From an uncultured Clostridia bacterium (GTDB taxonomy: Bacteria > Bacillota > Clostridia > TANB77 > CAG-508), in NCBI GenBank assembly GCA_934167305.1, contig CAKPKQ010000004.1:4947-68946 (forward strand): a stretch of 64,000 nt of DNA. The letters are read 5' to 3'. The position numbers and the translations under genes were made by a program. The notes beneath the pieces were generated by a model. That model ran no database searches. It worked only from the letters and a program-made list of their open reading frames with translations, and was not told the DNA's origin. This document shows positions 1 through 10,730 of the stretch, in pieces. Each line of letters opens with the position of its first letter. Position 1 is the first letter of the stretch.

Positions 1-182
1 TAGTGTATTCGATTGAACAAATTTATAAAAATGTATGGGATGATGAGTGCTATGGTGCAGAAAATATTATAGCAGTGCATATTAGACATATTAGAGAAAA
101 GATAGAAATTAACCCTAAAGAACCTAAATATTTAAAAGTGATCTGGGGAATAGGGTATAAGATCGAAAATTTAGATAAGTAA
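1..182 (+). CDS. Response regulator, C-terminal fragment (OmpR/PhoB family)
   Basis: The reading frame is open from the window edge and ends at TAA 180-182; only about 59 residues are visible. They fit the end of an OmpR/PhoB winged-helix DNA-binding domain: a recognition-helix segment (VHIRHIREKIE), then the wing with the usual W/R-G-x-GYK pattern (VIWGIGYKIE). The receiver domain lies upstream, outside the window. The gene sits 12 nt before a sensor kinase, so the two should form a two-component system. The stimulus and target genes cannot be read from the sequence. Confidence 0.85.
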   Translation, partial: VYSIEQIYKNVWDDECYGAENIIAVHIRHIREKIEINPKEPKYLKVIWGIGYKIENLDK

Positions 183-194
183 GGAGATTAAAAG

Positions 195-1745
195 ATGAAT
201 GGTGCCAAAATTGCAAAAAATATATCTTATGTATTAGTGCCAATAGTTGCAGTCTTTTTGGTAGTAGCAACATTAGGAACGGCTATTATTGATGAAAACA
301 TTATTGTAACAGAAAGTGACTATTATATAGTACAAGTTGCAAAAGGATTGTCAGATATAACAAAAAATATTACTCCCTTTTTTATACCAGTATCAGTTGT
401 TATACTAATTATTTTGGTAGTGGTTATAATAGATGGAATTGGAAAGGAAAAGCAGACAGATAATGTTAAGTTAAATTGGTTTGATACATGGAAAGCGGAG
501 ATCGTTTTTGCATTAGGATGTGGAATATTTGCAGGAGGATTTGCTATTGCAATTATAGGTTGGAATACATCTAATAATTCGATGAATATGTTATTATTAA
601 GTTGTGGTTTGTCAATATTATATCTAGATACAATAGTATTGCTTGAAACTTTAGTTAAAAGAATTAAAGCCAAAATGTTATGGAAAACAACTTTGCTATA
701 TTCAATATGCCAAGGAATAAAAAAGGCAATAGATAATCGCAAAATGATTACAAAATTGTTTATATATTATTGGGGATTTTGTATTATTGGTTTTTTTGTA
801 ACACTTTCAATACCTAATTCTTATGGCGGATCATTTTTCTACAAAGTAGTTATGCTAGCAACACTTGGAATAGGAACTTTTTATATACTATGTAAAAAGG
901 CTGAAGAATTTAAAAAAGTACAAACAGCCTTGGAAAAAATATATAATGGAGAAACGAATATTGAAATTAGTCCAAAAGAATTAACAGGAGCTTTAAAACA
1001 AATGGCTACATATATTGATGACATTGCAGGTGGATTATCAAATGCAATTGCTCAAAACATGAAAAGTGAAAGACTTAAAACTGAGCTTATAACAAATGTG
1101 TCACATGATATAAAAACACCTCTTACATCAATAATTAATTATGTGGATTTACTAAAAAAAGAAAAAATGCCAAATGAAAAAGCAACTGAATATTTGATGA
1201 TACTAGACAATAAATCTCAAAGACTAAAAAAATTAACTGAAGATTTAGTTGAAGCATCAAAAGCATCTTCTGGTAATATTAAGTTAAATATGGAAAAATT
1301 GAATGTCAAGGAGCTTGTAAAGCAGGTGTCTGGAGAGTTTGAAGATAAGTTTAAAGAAAGAGGATTAGAGGAAATTAATTCTTTTCCTGAGGATGATATA
1401 TTTATAAAAGCAGATGGAAGATATATGTACAGAGTGTTGGAAAATATTTATTCAAATGTTGCGAAATATGCTTTGGAGAATACAAGAGTATACTTGGATG
1501 TGGTTAAAAATCAACATACTGTTGTAATACAAATGAAAAATATTTCTAAGCAAGAACTTAATATTTCGGCCGATGAATTAATGCAAAGATTTGTAAGGGG
1601 AGAAACTTCAAGAAATACGGAAGGAAGCGGATTAGGACTTTCAATTGCCTCTAGCTTAACAGAACTTCAGGGGGGACAATTTCATATTTACCTAGATGGA
1701 GATTTGTTTAAGGTAACAATAGGATTTGAAATGTTGAATGATTAA
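195..1745 (+). CDS. Membrane sensor histidine kinase
   Basis: This 516-residue sensor kinase pairs with the response regulator just upstream. About six hydrophobic segments fill residues 7-235. A HAMP-like linker follows, then a HisKA domain with the phospho-acceptor His304 (NVSHDIKTPLTS), an N-box (NIYSNVAKYA) and a G-box (GSGLGLSIASS) of the HATPase_c fold. The start is supported by AAGGAG at 181-186. There is no large extracellular sensor domain, so it probably senses the membrane, a partner protein or a transporter. Family assignment is firm; the signal is unknown. Confidence 0.93.
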   Translation: MNGAKIAKNISYVLVPIVAVFLVVATLGTAIIDENIIVTESDYYIVQVAKGLSDITKNITPFFIPVSVVILIILVVVIIDGIGKEKQTDNVKLNWFDTWKAEIVFALGCGIFAGGFAIAIIGWNTSNNSMNMLLLSCGLSILYLDTIVLLETLVKRIKAKMLWKTTLLYSICQGIKKAIDNRKMITKLFIYYWGFCIIGFFVTLSIPNSYGGSFFYKVVMLATLGIGTFYILCKKAEEFKKVQTALEKIYNGETNIEISPKELTGALKQMATYIDDIAGGLSNAIAQNMKSERLKTELITNVSHDIKTPLTSIINYVDLLKKEKMPNEKATEYLMILDNKSQRLKKLTEDLVEASKASSGNIKLNMEKLNVKELVKQVSGEFEDKFKERGLEEINSFPEDDIFIKADGRYMYRVLENIYSNVAKYALENTRVYLDVVKNQHTVVIQMKNISKQELNISADELMQRFVRGETSRNTEGSGLGLSIASSLTELQGGQFHIYLDGDLFKVTIGFEMLND

Positions 1746-1747
1746 AA

Positions 1748-1783
1748 AATGGTGCCATTCCCAATGGCACCATTAACTTTTTT
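1748..1783. terminator. Bidirectional intrinsic terminator
   Basis: A 12-bp stem (AATGGTGCCATT and its complement, 3-nt loop CCC) is flanked by an A run on the left and six T on the right. It ends the kinase gene and the convergent small membrane-protein gene, whose stop codon overlaps the T tract. Confidence 0.85.
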
Positions 1784-2276
1784 AGCCTACATGATTGAAC
1801 AAATATTGAATGCCACCCTTGGTTATAGCCGTACCTGCTAAAACAATAATACCAGCAACAAGTACACCAGCTACAATTGGCGGAATAGCTTTTTTGGGTG
1901 GTAAATTTAAAAAGTTAGCAATTAAAGAACCAACCCATGCACCAGTTCCTGGCAAAGGAACTGCTACAAATAAAAATAAACCTAAAGCTGTATAATTTTG
2001 TAGTTTTTCACTTTCTTCAATTTTTCTTGTAGCTCTTTCAGTAGCCCAGTCAATTATGATTTTAAAAGGTTTCCATCTTCCAAAAAAATCAAACAAAGGT
2101 CTAATATATTTAACAATAAAATATATAGGTACTATATTTCCAAGAAAGCTACAAATAAAAGCTTCGAAGTAGGTAAGGTGATACCTAAAAACTCCTATTG
2201 GAATAGCACCTCTTAACTCTAAAATAGGCACCATACCTACAAAAAAAGTAATTAAATATTTTAAAATTATAGACAT
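1782..2276 (-). CDS. Small multidrug-export family membrane protein (COG2426-like)
   Basis: This 164-residue integral membrane protein resembles the small multi-drug export family (PF06695/COG2426). It has a first hydrophobic helix with the conserved ELRGAIPIG segment, a second helix, a charged cytoplasmic loop (WATERATRKIEESEK), a PLPGTGAW motif and two more helices. The family name rests on weak functional evidence; DedA-like topology suggests a lipid or small-molecule transport role. The gene is monocistronic, with its own promoter (2318-2346) and a terminator shared with the converging kinase gene. The start has a GAGGT site 5 nt upstream. Confidence 0.8.
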   Translation of the reverse strand: MSIILKYLITFFVGMVPILELRGAIPIGVFRYHLTYFEAFICSFLGNIVPIYFIVKYIRPLFDFFGRWKPFKIIIDWATERATRKIEESEKLQNYTALGLFLFVAVPLPGTGAWVGSLIANFLNLPPKKAIPPIVAGVLVAGIIVLAGTAITKGGIQYLFNHVG

Positions 2277-2317
2277 ATAATTAACCTCATTTCTATTAGC
2301 AATGTAAGTATTTTACT

Positions 2318-2346
2318 ATATTAAATTTTGTTTGTCTATATTGCAA
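2318..2346 (-). promoter_or_regulatory. Promoter for the small membrane protein
   Basis: On the minus strand TTGCAA (2341-2346), a 17-nt spacer and TAATAT (2318-2323) lie about 40 nt upstream of the start codon. Confidence 0.55.
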
Positions 2347-2398
2347 TACAAAAATTAAGAAATGATATAAATAAATAGGAAAAAATTGTTAAAAAACA

Positions 2399-2427
2399 TT
2401 GACAGCAAGTACACTAGGTGTTATACT
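2399..2427 (+). promoter_or_regulatory. rpoBC promoter
   Basis: A consensus -35 TTGACA (2399-2404), a 17-nt spacer and TATACT (2422-2427) point toward rpoB. This is the only strong promoter in the 456-bp gap and implies a 5' leader of about 300 nt. Confidence 0.8.
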
Positions 2428-2433
2428 AAAGTA

Positions 2434-2741
2434 GATATGTTTTGATTAAATGTATTAATCTCCGTTTAAGGTGGATGGAATGGTTAATATTAGAATAAAT
2501 TTTATCAAATAAACAGCAAATAAAACAGTTGACAAAAATGTCAACCGTATTTTTGTTGCCTTTTTAGAACGATTTATGTTAATTTAATAAAAAGAGGAAT
2601 TGTTATATAATTGCTTACGGAAAGGGTATTTGGAGAGCAGAAAATATGCTAATCTGTAAACCAATTATAGAAACAAGAAGGACTTTTTATTAAAATCATA
2701 TATTTTATCTTCTGCTTAATTTTTTTTAGGGAGTGATTTTT
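2434..2741 (+). promoter_or_regulatory. Long structured 5' leader of rpoB
   Basis: This stretch of about 300 nt holds no gene. It contains a perfect 7-bp hairpin (GTTGACA/TGTCAAC, 2528-2545) followed by T-rich sequence. A longer stem, AGCAG-AAAATAT with ATATTTT-bulge-CTGCT (2636-2647 with 2700-2716), ends just before the ribosome binding site AGGGAG. Such a layout suits attenuation or autoregulation of RNA polymerase synthesis. I do not recognise a named leader family; the T-box and ribosomal-protein L10 leader signatures were not found. Confidence 0.4.
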
Positions 2742-5700
2742 TTGTTAAAAGAAATTAAACACGAGAAATGTACTCGTAAAACTTTTGCAAAAATCGGCGA
2801 TTCAATCGAAATGCCAAACTTGATTCAAGTTCAAAAAGACTCATACAATTGGTTTATAGAAGAAGGCTTAGGAGAAGTTCTTAGAGATGTATCTCCAATA
2901 GTTGATTATTCAGGAAACCTAGTACTTGAATTCTTAGACTACTACATGGAAGAAAAAACTAAATACACATTAGAAGAAGCCAAAGAACGTGATGCAACTT
3001 ATTCTACAAGATTACATGTAAAAGTAAGACTTATCAATCGTGAAACAGGTGAAATTAAAGAACAAGAGATTTATCTTGGTGATTTCCCACTTATGACAGA
3101 TAGTGGTACTTTTGTAATCAATGGTGCAGAAAGAGTTGTAGTAAGCCAATTAGTTCGTTCACCAGGTTGCTACTATGCACAAGATTTTGATAGTAAAACA
3201 GGAAGAAGAATTTATACATCTACTGTTATGCCTATTCGTGGTGCATGGATAGAATATGAGACTGACGGAAACGATGTGTTTTGGGCTAGAGTTGATAGAA
3301 CAAGAAAAATACCAGTTACAACACTTTTAAGAGCATTAGGAATTGTAACAGATGAACAAATTACAGAATTATTTGGGGAAGAAAACAAAATAAAAGAAAC
3401 TTTAGCAAAAGACCCAATTAAAACTCAAGAAGAAGCCTTGGTTGAAATATATAAAAAATTAAGACCAGGAGAGTTACCAACAGCAGATGCTGCTAGAAAT
3501 TTATTTAATGGATTATTCTTTGATGATAGAAGATATGATCTAGCAAAAGTTGGTAGATATAAATTCAATAAAAAATTAAGTTTAGCATCAAGAATTGAAG
3601 GAAGAATTGCTTATAATGATATTATTGATCCAGAAACAGGAGAAGTATTAGCAGAAAAGGATAGCAGTATTTCTGAAGATACAGCAATTGCAATTCAAAA
3701 TAGTGGAATTAATGTTGTTGATGTTAAAGTTGATGATAAACCTGTAAGAATTATCGGTAATGGAACAGTAAATATCCACAGTATATTACCAAATGTGGAT
3801 TTAAGTGACCTACATATTAAAGAAATGGTAAATTATATTGTTCTAAAATCAATAATAGATACTACTGATGAAAAAGATTTACACGATGTAATTAAAGAAA
3901 GATTAGATGAATTAATTCCAAAACATGTTACAAATGAAGATATTATTTCTTCAATTAGTTATTTATTAAACTTAGAACATGGACTAGGAAATGTTGATGA
4001 TATTGACCACTTAGGAAATCGTCGTATTCGTTGCGTTGGTGAATTACTACAAAACCAATTTAGAATTGGTTTAACAAGACTAGAAAGAGTTGTTCGTGAA
4101 AGAATGACAATTCAAGACCTAGATATAGTTACACCACAATCATTAATAAATACAAAACCAATAACATCTTCTATTAGAGAATTCTTTGGAAGTTCACAAT
4201 TATCACAATTCATGGATCAAACAAACCCACTTTCAGAATTAACTCATAAAAGAAGAATTTCTGCATTAGGACCTGGTGGTTTATCACGTGAAAGAGCTGG
4301 ATTCGAGGTTCGTGATATTCACTATACACACTATGGTAGATTATGTCCAGTAGAATCTCCAGAAGGACCAAACATTGGACTTATATCAGCACTTTCATCA
4401 TTTGCAATTATAAATGAATATGGATTTATTGAAACACCATATAGAAAAGTAGATCATGAAACTGGAGTAGTAACTGATGAAGTTATATATATGCCAGCTG
4501 ATGAAGAAGACAAATACATAGTTGCTCAAGCATCAGAACCTCTTGATAAAGAAGGAAAATTTGTTAATGATAGAATTCGTGTACGTCATAGAGCAGACAT
4601 TACAATGGTTGATAAAGACCAAGTTGATTATGTTGAAGTATCGCCAAAACAATTAGTATCAGTTGCTGCAGCAATGATCCCATTCTTAGAGCATGATGAC
4701 GTAAAACGTTCTCTAATGGGTGCAAACATGCAACGTCAAGCAGTTCCACTACTTACAACAGAATCACCAATAGTAGGAACAGGAATGGAATATAGAGCAG
4801 CTAGAGATTCTGGAATTACAGTAATGGCTAAAAATGACGGTATAGTTGAAAGAGTAACTGGTGAAGAAATTCAAATTAGAAATAAAAAAGATGAATTAGA
4901 TGTTTACCACTTAAGAAAATTCAAAAGAACAAATGGTGGTACATGTATAAATCAAAGACCAGTTGTAAGTGTTGGAGAAAGAGTTAAAGCAGGAGACCTA
5001 ATTGCTGATGGACCTGGAACAAAAGATGGAGAAATGGCACTTGGTAAAAACGTTTTAATAGCTTTCACAACTTGGGAAGGTTACAACTATGAGGATGCTG
5101 TTTTAATTAATGAAAGATTAGTAAAAGAGGATGTTTATACATCTATACATATAGAAGAATATGATTGTGAATGTAGAGATACAAAATTAGGACCAGAAGA
5201 AATTACAAGAGATATTCCAAATGTTGGAGATGATAGCTTAAAAGACCTAGATGAAAACGGAATTATTCGTATAGGTGCAGAAGTTAGACCAGGAGATATA
5301 TTAGTTGGTAAAGTAACTCCAAAAGGAGAAACAGAACTAACAGCAGAAGAAAGATTACTTCGTGCAATATTTGGTGAAAAAGCTAGAGAAGTTAGAGACA
5401 ATTCACTTCGTGTTCCACACGGTGAAGCTGGTACAATTGTAGATGTTAAAATATTTACAAGAGATAATTCAGATGAATTAGGACCAGGAGTAAATCAAGT
5501 AATTCGTTGCTATATAGCAACAAAAAGAAAAATATCTGTTGGTGATAAGATGGCTGGACGTCATGGTAACAAGGGTGTTATTTCACGTATATTACCAGAA
5601 GAAGATATGCCATTCTTACCAGATGGTACTCCAGTAGATATAGTATTAAACCCACTTGGTGTTCCTTCTCGTATGAATTTAGGCCAAGTTCTAGAAGTAC

Positions 5701-6455
5701 ACTTGGGTATGGCTGCTAAAGCTCTAGGAATCAAAGTAGCAACACCAGTATTTGATAGTGCTACAAACGAAGAAATTAGAGACTTATTTAAACAAGCAGG
5801 ACTAAGAGAAGATGGAAAAACAGTAGTATATGATGGTAGAACAGGTGAGCCATTTGATCATCCAATTACAGTTGGTGTTATGTATATGTTAAAACTACAT
5901 CACTTAGTAGATGATAAAATACATGCTCGTTCAACTGGACCTTACTCATTAGTAACACAACAACCTCTTGGTGGTAAAGCACAATTTGGTGGACAAAGAT
6001 TTGGAGAAATGGAAGTTTGGGCATTAGAAGCTTATGGCGCTGCATATACACTTCAAGAAATGTTAACAGTTAAATCTGATGATATTGTAGGAAGAGTAAA
6101 AACTTATGAGGCAATTGTTAAAGGCGAAAATGTTCCTGAACCAGGAGTTCCAGAAGGATTTAAAGTATTAGTAAAAGAACTTCAATCTTTAGGATTAGAT
6201 ATTAAACTTCTTTCAGAAGATAACAGAGAACTAGAATTAAAAGAAAATATTGATGAAGGCATTGATTTTAATAGCATTAAAGATGATCCTAAAATGGAAG
6301 AAGAACTTGCAGTAGTTGATGAAGATGAACTAGCTGATGGATATTCAGAAGATAGTGATATGCTTTTAGACGAAGAAGAAAACATCGATGATGAAGACTT
6401 ATTACTAGATGATGAAGATTTATTAGATACTGACGATTTTGATGATGAAGAATAA
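2742..6455 (+). CDS. rpoB: RNA polymerase beta subunit
   Basis: This is the beta subunit of RNA polymerase, which forms the catalytic pincer with beta prime. The TTG at 2742 is chosen because AGGGAG (2728-2733) lies 8 nt upstream; the in-frame GTG at 2733 overlaps that site. The product is 1237 residues. The rifampicin region at about residues 480-510 ([26 protein letters not shown]) looks wild type. The C terminus carries an unusual acidic tail of about 55 residues, almost all Asp/Glu. Normally rplJ-rplL precede rpoB; here they are absent and the gene has its own promoter. Confidence 0.98.
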   Translation: MLKEIKHEKCTRKTFAKIGDSIEMPNLIQVQKDSYNWFIEEGLGEVLRDVSPIVDYSGNLVLEFLDYYMEEKTKYTLEEAKERDATYSTRLHVKVRLINRETGEIKEQEIYLGDFPLMTDSGTFVINGAERVVVSQLVRSPGCYYAQDFDSKTGRRIYTSTVMPIRGAWIEYETDGNDVFWARVDRTRKIPVTTLLRALGIVTDEQITELFGEENKIKETLAKDPIKTQEEALVEIYKKLRPGELPTADAARNLFNGLFFDDRRYDLAKVGRYKFNKKLSLASRIEGRIAYNDIIDPETGEVLAEKDSSISEDTAIAIQNSGINVVDVKVDDKPVRIIGNGTVNIHSILPNVDLSDLHIKEMVNYIVLKSIIDTTDEKDLHDVIKERLDELIPKHVTNEDIISSISYLLNLEHGLGNVDDIDHLGNRRIRCVGELLQNQFRIGLTRLERVVRERMTIQDLDIVTPQSLINTKPITSSIREFFGSSQLSQFMDQTNPLSELTHKRRISALGPGGLSRERAGFEVRDIHYTHYGRLCPVESPEGPNIGLISALSSFAIINEYGFIETPYRKVDHETGVVTDEVIYMPADEEDKYIVAQASEPLDKEGKFVNDRIRVRHRADITMVDKDQVDYVEVSPKQLVSVAAAMIPFLEHDDVKRSLMGANMQRQAVPLLTTESPIVGTGMEYRAARDSGITVMAKNDGIVERVTGEEIQIRNKKDELDVYHLRKFKRTNGGTCINQRPVVSVGERVKAGDLIADGPGTKDGEMALGKNVLIAFTTWEGYNYEDAVLINERLVKEDVYTSIHIEEYDCECRDTKLGPEEITRDIPNVGDDSLKDLDENGIIRIGAEVRPGDILVGKVTPKGETELTAEERLLRAIFGEKAREVRDNSLRVPHGEAGTIVDVKIFTRDNSDELGPGVNQVIRCYIATKRKISVGDKMAGRHGNKGVISRILPEEDMPFLPDGTPVDIVLNPLGVPSRMNLGQVLEVHLGMAAKALGIKVATPVFDSATNEEIRDLFKQAGLREDGKTVVYDGRTGEPFDHPITVGVMYMLKLHHLVDDKIHARSTGPYSLVTQQPLGGKAQFGGQRFGEMEVWALEAYGAAYTLQEMLTVKSDDIVGRVKTYEAIVKGENVPEPGVPEGFKVLVKELQSLGLDIKLLSEDNRELELKENIDEGIDFNSIKDDPKMEEELAVVDEDELADGYSEDSDMLLDEEENIDDEDLLLDDEDLLDTDDFDDEE

Positions 6456-6473
6456 AAAATATATATTTATTGT

Positions 6474-6510
6474 TAGAAATTATATATAAATTATTTGTAT
6501 ATAATTTCTA
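6474..6510 (+). other. Perfect 13-bp hairpin between rpoB and rpoC
   Basis: TAGAAATTATATA pairs perfectly with TATATAATTTCTA around an 11-nt loop. No T tract follows, so it is more likely an RNA-processing or stability element than a terminator. A second 8-bp stem (AAATTGTT/AACAATTT, 6570-6595) lies nearer rpoC. Confidence 0.5.
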
Positions 6511-6639
6511 CTCTAAATAATTTAAAATTTAATAGCCTTTCAGAAAGTTTAAATTAGTTTAGCAATATAAAATTGTTCAGCAGTGTAAACAATTTAAATG
6601 AATATGAAAAAAAGAAAAATATTTAGGGGGCTAAATAAA

Positions 6640-9600
6640 GTGGATGAATTAGAAATTTTTAACAAACTTAAAATTGGAATAGCATCAGATGAAAAAATTA
6701 GAGAATGGTCAAAAGGTGAAGTAAAAAAACCAGAGACTATTAATTATAGAACACTTAAACCAGAAAAAGATGGTCTATTTTGTGAGAGAATATTTGGACC
6801 AACAAAAGACTGGGAATGTCATTGTGGTAAATATAAAAGAGTAAGATATAAAGGAATTGTATGTGACAGATGTGGTGTTGAAGTAACAAAATCTAAAGTT
6901 AGACGTGAAAGAATGGGACACATTGAGCTTGCTGCACCAGTTGCACATATATGGTACTTTAAAGGAATTCCAAGCAGAATTGGATTAATGCTTGATGTTT
7001 CTCCAAGAAGCTTAGAAAAAGTTATATATTTTGCATCATATATTGTAATTGATAAAGGAACTACAGATTTAACAGTAGCTCAAGTTTTATCAGAAAAAGA
7101 ATATCGTGAAGCAGAAGAAAAATATGGCGCAGGTTCTTTTACAGCTAGAATGGGAGCAGAAGCAATACAAGAATTATTAGCAAAAGTTGATGTTGAGAAA
7201 CTAGCTGAAAAACTTAAGAAAGAACTTGAAAAAGCAAGTGAACAAAAAAAGGCAAAATTAGTTAAAAGACTAGATACAGTTGAAGCATTTAGACTATCAG
7301 GAAATAAACCTGAATGGATGATAATGAATGTAATTCCAGTTATTCCACCAGACTTAAGACCAATGGTACAATTAGATGGTGGTAGATTTGCTACATCAGA
7401 TTTAAACGATTTATACCGTAGAGTTATAAACAGAAATAATCGTTTAAAAAGATTATTAGAATTAGGTGCACCAGAAATTATTGTACGTAATGAAAAAAGA
7501 ATGCTACAAGAAGCTGTTGATGCTTTAATTGATAACAGCAGACGTGGAAGACCAGTTACAGGTGCTGGTGGTAGAGCATTAAAATCTCTATCAGACTTAT
7601 TAAAAGGAAAACAAGGTAGATTCCGTCAAAACTTATTAGGAAAACGTGTTGATTATTCAGGTCGTTCAGTTATAGTTGTTGGACCAGAACTTAAAATATA
7701 TCAATGTGGTGTTCCAAAAGAAATGGCAGTTGAATTATTCAAACCATTTGTTATGAAAGAATTAGTTGGACGTGGAATTGCACATAATATTAAAAATGCT
7801 AAAAGAATGGTTGAAAGATTAAGACCAGAAGTATGGGATATACTAGAGGATGTTATAAAAGACCACCCAGTATTATTAAACCGTGCTCCTACATTACATA
7901 GACTTGGTATTCAAGCATTTGAACCAGTTTTAGTAGAAGGTAGAGCTATAAAATTGCACCCATTAGTATGTACAGCTTTCAATGCTGACTTCGACGGTGA
8001 CCAAATGGCTATTCACTTACCATTATCACCAGAAGCACAAGCAGAAGCAAGATACTTAATGCTTTCTGTAAATAACCTATTAAAACCACAAGATGGTAAG
8101 CCAGTAACAGTACCTACACAAGATATGATCTTAGGTGCTTACTACTTAACAATGGATGTTCTTGGTGAAGAAGGAGAAGGAAACTATTTCTCATCACCAG
8201 AAGAAGCTAAAATAGCATATTTTAACCATGACTTAGGTTTACATGCTAAAATATATGTAAGAATTCAAAAAGAAATAGATGGTAAATTAGAGACAAGAAA
8301 AGTTCAAACAACAGTTGGTAGATTAATTTACAATGAGGGAATTCCACAAAATTTAGGATTTGTTGATAGAACAAAACCAGAAAACTTATTTGAACCAGAA
8401 CTTAACTTTGCAGTATCTAAGAAAAACTTAGGAAAAATTATTGCAAAATCAATAAATGTAAATGGTTTAAGTGCAACAGCAGAACTACTAGACTATATTA
8501 AAGCAACAGGTTTCAAACATTCTACAACAGCTGGTATTACAGTTTCTGTTGATGATGTTAAAGTACCAGAAGCTAAAAAGAAAATTCTAGCTGATGCAAA
8601 TGAACAAGTAAATAACGTATTAAAACAATATAAACGTGGTTTAATAACAGAGGATGAAAGATATAACTCAGTTATTAAGATTTGGGAAAAAGCAACAGAT
8701 GAAGTTACAGAGGCAATGAAAAGTAACTTTGATGATATGAACCCAGTATATATGATGAGTCAATCTGGAGCCAGAGGTAACATAAACCAATTAAGACAAA
8801 TTGCTGGTATGCGTGGTCTTATGGCTAGTACAACTGGTAAAACAGTAGAAATTCCTATTACATCTTCATTCCGTGAGGGTCTAGATGCACTAGAATACTT
8901 TATTTCTTCACACGGTGCTAGAAAAGGTTTAGCAGATACAGCTTTAAGAACAGCTGACTCTGGTTACTTAACAAGAAGACTTGTTGATGTTTCTCAAGAC
9001 ATTATAGTTCGTGAAGATGATTGCGGAACACATGAAGGTCTTACAGTATTTGATATTAAAGATGGAAACCAAATTGTTGAAAAAATGGATGAAAGACTAG
9101 TTGGCAGATACCCATTAGAAGATATAATTAATCCTGAAACAAAAGAATTAATTGTTGATACAAATACAATGATTACAGATAAAATTGCTGAGAAAATTGT
9201 TACAGCAGGAATTGAAACAGTAAAAGTTCGTTCAGTATTAGGATGCCGTACAAAACATGGTGTTTGCCGTAAATGTTATGGTATGGGATTAGCAACTCGT
9301 GATGAAGTTAATATTGGTGAATCTGTTGGTATTATTGCAGCTCAATCAATTGGTGAGCCTGGTACACAGCTTACAATGAGAACTATTCACTCTGGTGGTG
9401 TTGCTGGTGTTGCCGATATTACTCAAGGTCTTCCTAGAGTTGAGGAGCTATTTGAAGCTCGTAAACCAAAGGGATTAGCAGTAATGACAGAAATAGATGG
9501 TAAAGTTAAAATTGTTGAAGATAAAAAGAAGAAAGAGATTGTTATTACATCTAAAGATGATTCAAAAACTTATGCAATACCATTTAGATCTAAATTACGT

Positions 9601-10173
9601 GTAAAAGACGGAGATGAAGTAAAAGCAGGAGATCCATTAATAGAAGGTGCTTTAAACCCAGCTGAAATATTAGCAATTAAAGGGCCTGAAGGTGTATATG
9701 AATACTTAATTCAAGAAGTTCAAAAAGTTTACCGTAACCAAGGTGTTGATATCAATGATAAACACATTGAAGTAATTGGTAGACAAATGCTTAAGAAGGT
9801 AAGAGTAGAAGATAATGGAGACACAGACATGTTTGCTGGATCATTAGTTGATATACATGAATTTGAGGACAAAAATGCATTAGTTGAAGCAGAAGGAAAA
9901 CGTCCTGCAACAGGAAAACGTATATTACTAGGAATTACAAAAGCATCTTTAGCAACAGAAAGCTTCTTATCAGCTGCTTCATTCCAAGAAACAACAAGAG
10001 TATTAACAGAAGCTGCTGTTAAAGGTAAAGTTGATGACTTAATTGGATTAAAAGAAAACGTTATTATTGGTAAATTAATACCTGCAGGAACAGGCTTACC
10101 TGTTTATAAAAATACACACATTAATACAGAACAAAACGAAGAAGTTGAAGAAGAATCAACAAAGGTTGAATAA
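6640..10173 (+). CDS. rpoC: RNA polymerase beta prime subunit
   Basis: This is the beta prime subunit, which carries the active-site magnesium. The GTG at 6640 is preferred: AGGGGG lies 9 nt upstream and the encoded N terminus ([16 protein letters not shown]) matches the family, whereas the upstream in-frame ATG at 6598 has no ribosome binding site. The product is 1177 residues. It shows the N-terminal zinc site (CHCG and CDRCG, about residues 58-78), the catalytic NADFDGDQM loop at about residues 448-456, and a second zinc cluster ([13 protein letters not shown]). It is co-transcribed with rpoB across a 184-nt spacer; rpsL, rpsG and fusA do not follow. Confidence 0.98.
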   Translation: MDELEIFNKLKIGIASDEKIREWSKGEVKKPETINYRTLKPEKDGLFCERIFGPTKDWECHCGKYKRVRYKGIVCDRCGVEVTKSKVRRERMGHIELAAPVAHIWYFKGIPSRIGLMLDVSPRSLEKVIYFASYIVIDKGTTDLTVAQVLSEKEYREAEEKYGAGSFTARMGAEAIQELLAKVDVEKLAEKLKKELEKASEQKKAKLVKRLDTVEAFRLSGNKPEWMIMNVIPVIPPDLRPMVQLDGGRFATSDLNDLYRRVINRNNRLKRLLELGAPEIIVRNEKRMLQEAVDALIDNSRRGRPVTGAGGRALKSLSDLLKGKQGRFRQNLLGKRVDYSGRSVIVVGPELKIYQCGVPKEMAVELFKPFVMKELVGRGIAHNIKNAKRMVERLRPEVWDILEDVIKDHPVLLNRAPTLHRLGIQAFEPVLVEGRAIKLHPLVCTAFNADFDGDQMAIHLPLSPEAQAEARYLMLSVNNLLKPQDGKPVTVPTQDMILGAYYLTMDVLGEEGEGNYFSSPEEAKIAYFNHDLGLHAKIYVRIQKEIDGKLETRKVQTTVGRLIYNEGIPQNLGFVDRTKPENLFEPELNFAVSKKNLGKIIAKSINVNGLSATAELLDYIKATGFKHSTTAGITVSVDDVKVPEAKKKILADANEQVNNVLKQYKRGLITEDERYNSVIKIWEKATDEVTEAMKSNFDDMNPVYMMSQSGARGNINQLRQIAGMRGLMASTTGKTVEIPITSSFREGLDALEYFISSHGARKGLADTALRTADSGYLTRRLVDVSQDIIVREDDCGTHEGLTVFDIKDGNQIVEKMDERLVGRYPLEDIINPETKELIVDTNTMITDKIAEKIVTAGIETVKVRSVLGCRTKHGVCRKCYGMGLATRDEVNIGESVGIIAAQSIGEPGTQLTMRTIHSGGVAGVADITQGLPRVEELFEARKPKGLAVMTEIDGKVKIVEDKKKKEIVITSKDDSKTYAIPFRSKLRVKDGDEVKAGDPLIEGALNPAEILAIKGPEGVYEYLIQEVQKVYRNQGVDINDKHIEVIGRQMLKKVRVEDNGDTDMFAGSLVDIHEFEDKNALVEAEGKRPATGKRILLGITKASLATESFLSAASFQETTRVLTEAAVKGKVDDLIGLKENVIIGKLIPAGTGLPVYKNTHINTEQNEEVEEESTKVE

Positions 10174-10177
10174 AACT

Positions 10178-10213
10178 AAAAAACAAACCGTCAGTAATGA
10201 CGGTTTGTTTTTT
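10178..10213. terminator. rpoC terminator, bidirectional
   Basis: A perfect 16-bp stem (AAAAAACAAACCGTCA and its complement) with a GTAA tetraloop ends in six T. It terminates rpoBC and, on the other strand, the converging orphan gene. Confidence 0.92.
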
Positions 10214-10217
10214 GCTG

Positions 10218-10547
10218 TTAGGCCACAGTCTGTAACCTAAAAACAAGGGAATATGCGCTGATACCGCGAATTTGATAGCCAACCATTTCGGCTTCTTCGG
10301 CAATCAGAAAACCTGACTGTGTCCAAAAGTTTCTTAAACTCTTGAGAAATAATTCGGACTGATAAAACTTCAAACTGACTGTGGGTATGCTGAAAATCAT
10401 GTCATATGTATCTTTATCGATACCACTGGTCCAAGTTCCAAGCGAAATATTGTACTTTTGGCAGGTACAAAGAATTGCCTGGTTTGCTCGATAAAGGTCG
10501 GGAGTTTTAATCGGCAAAAGCCGATCATGAAGTAAATTTACGGTCAT
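10218..10547 (-). CDS. Hypothetical protein of GC-richer composition
   Basis: I do not recognise this 109-residue protein. It has no membrane segment or obvious motif, and it carries several aromatic residues and two Cys (ILCTCQ). The start at 10547 is chosen for AAGGAG 8 nt upstream; an in-frame ATG at 10577 lacks a site. The gene is visibly richer in G/C and uses codons such as CTG, CGC and ACC that are rare in its neighbours, which suggests recent acquisition. It has a strong promoter overlapped by a palindrome (10592-10620) and shares the rpoC terminator. Confidence 0.6.
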   Translation of the reverse strand: MTVNLLHDRLLPIKTPDLYRANQAILCTCQKYNISLGTWTSGIDKDTYDMIFSIPTVSLKFYQSELFLKSLRNFWTQSGFLIAEEAEMVGYQIRGISAYSLVFRLQTVA

Positions 10548-10591
10548 TGATATTCTCCTTTTTGTATTTTTGCTCAAAAGAGCATACTAAT

Positions 10592-10620
10592 ATTATATCA
10601 TAATTTACAAAAAATGTAAA
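10592..10620 (-). promoter_or_regulatory. Promoter with palindromic operator-like -35 region
   Basis: On the minus strand TTTACA (10615-10620), a 17-nt spacer and TATAAT (10592-10597) precede the orphan gene. The -35 box is one arm of the perfect inverted repeat TTTACA-N5-TGTAAA (10604-10620), a plausible repressor site. A small hairpin TGCTC-aaaa-GAGCA (10571-10584) lies in the leader. Confidence 0.6.
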
Positions 10621-10668
10621 GCAATACGAAATAAGGTGGAAAAAAACCAGTATAATAGCAATATAGGC

Positions 10669-10697
10669 TGGAAAGTATATAAAAATTGTGCTATAAT
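10669..10697 (+). promoter_or_regulatory. Promoter of the ComEC-like hydrolase gene
   Basis: TGGAAA (10669-10674), a 17-nt spacer and an extended -10 (TGC-TATAAT, 10692-10697) lie 33 nt upstream of the start codon. Confidence 0.5.
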
Positions 10698-10730
10698 ATA
10701 AAAGTCACAAAATTAAAGGAGGATTCGTAA

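Noticed and set aside
2528..2555. Intrinsic terminator in the rpoB leader
   Set aside because: The 7-bp stem is followed by CCGTATTTTTG rather than a clean T run; kept only as part of a possible attenuator.
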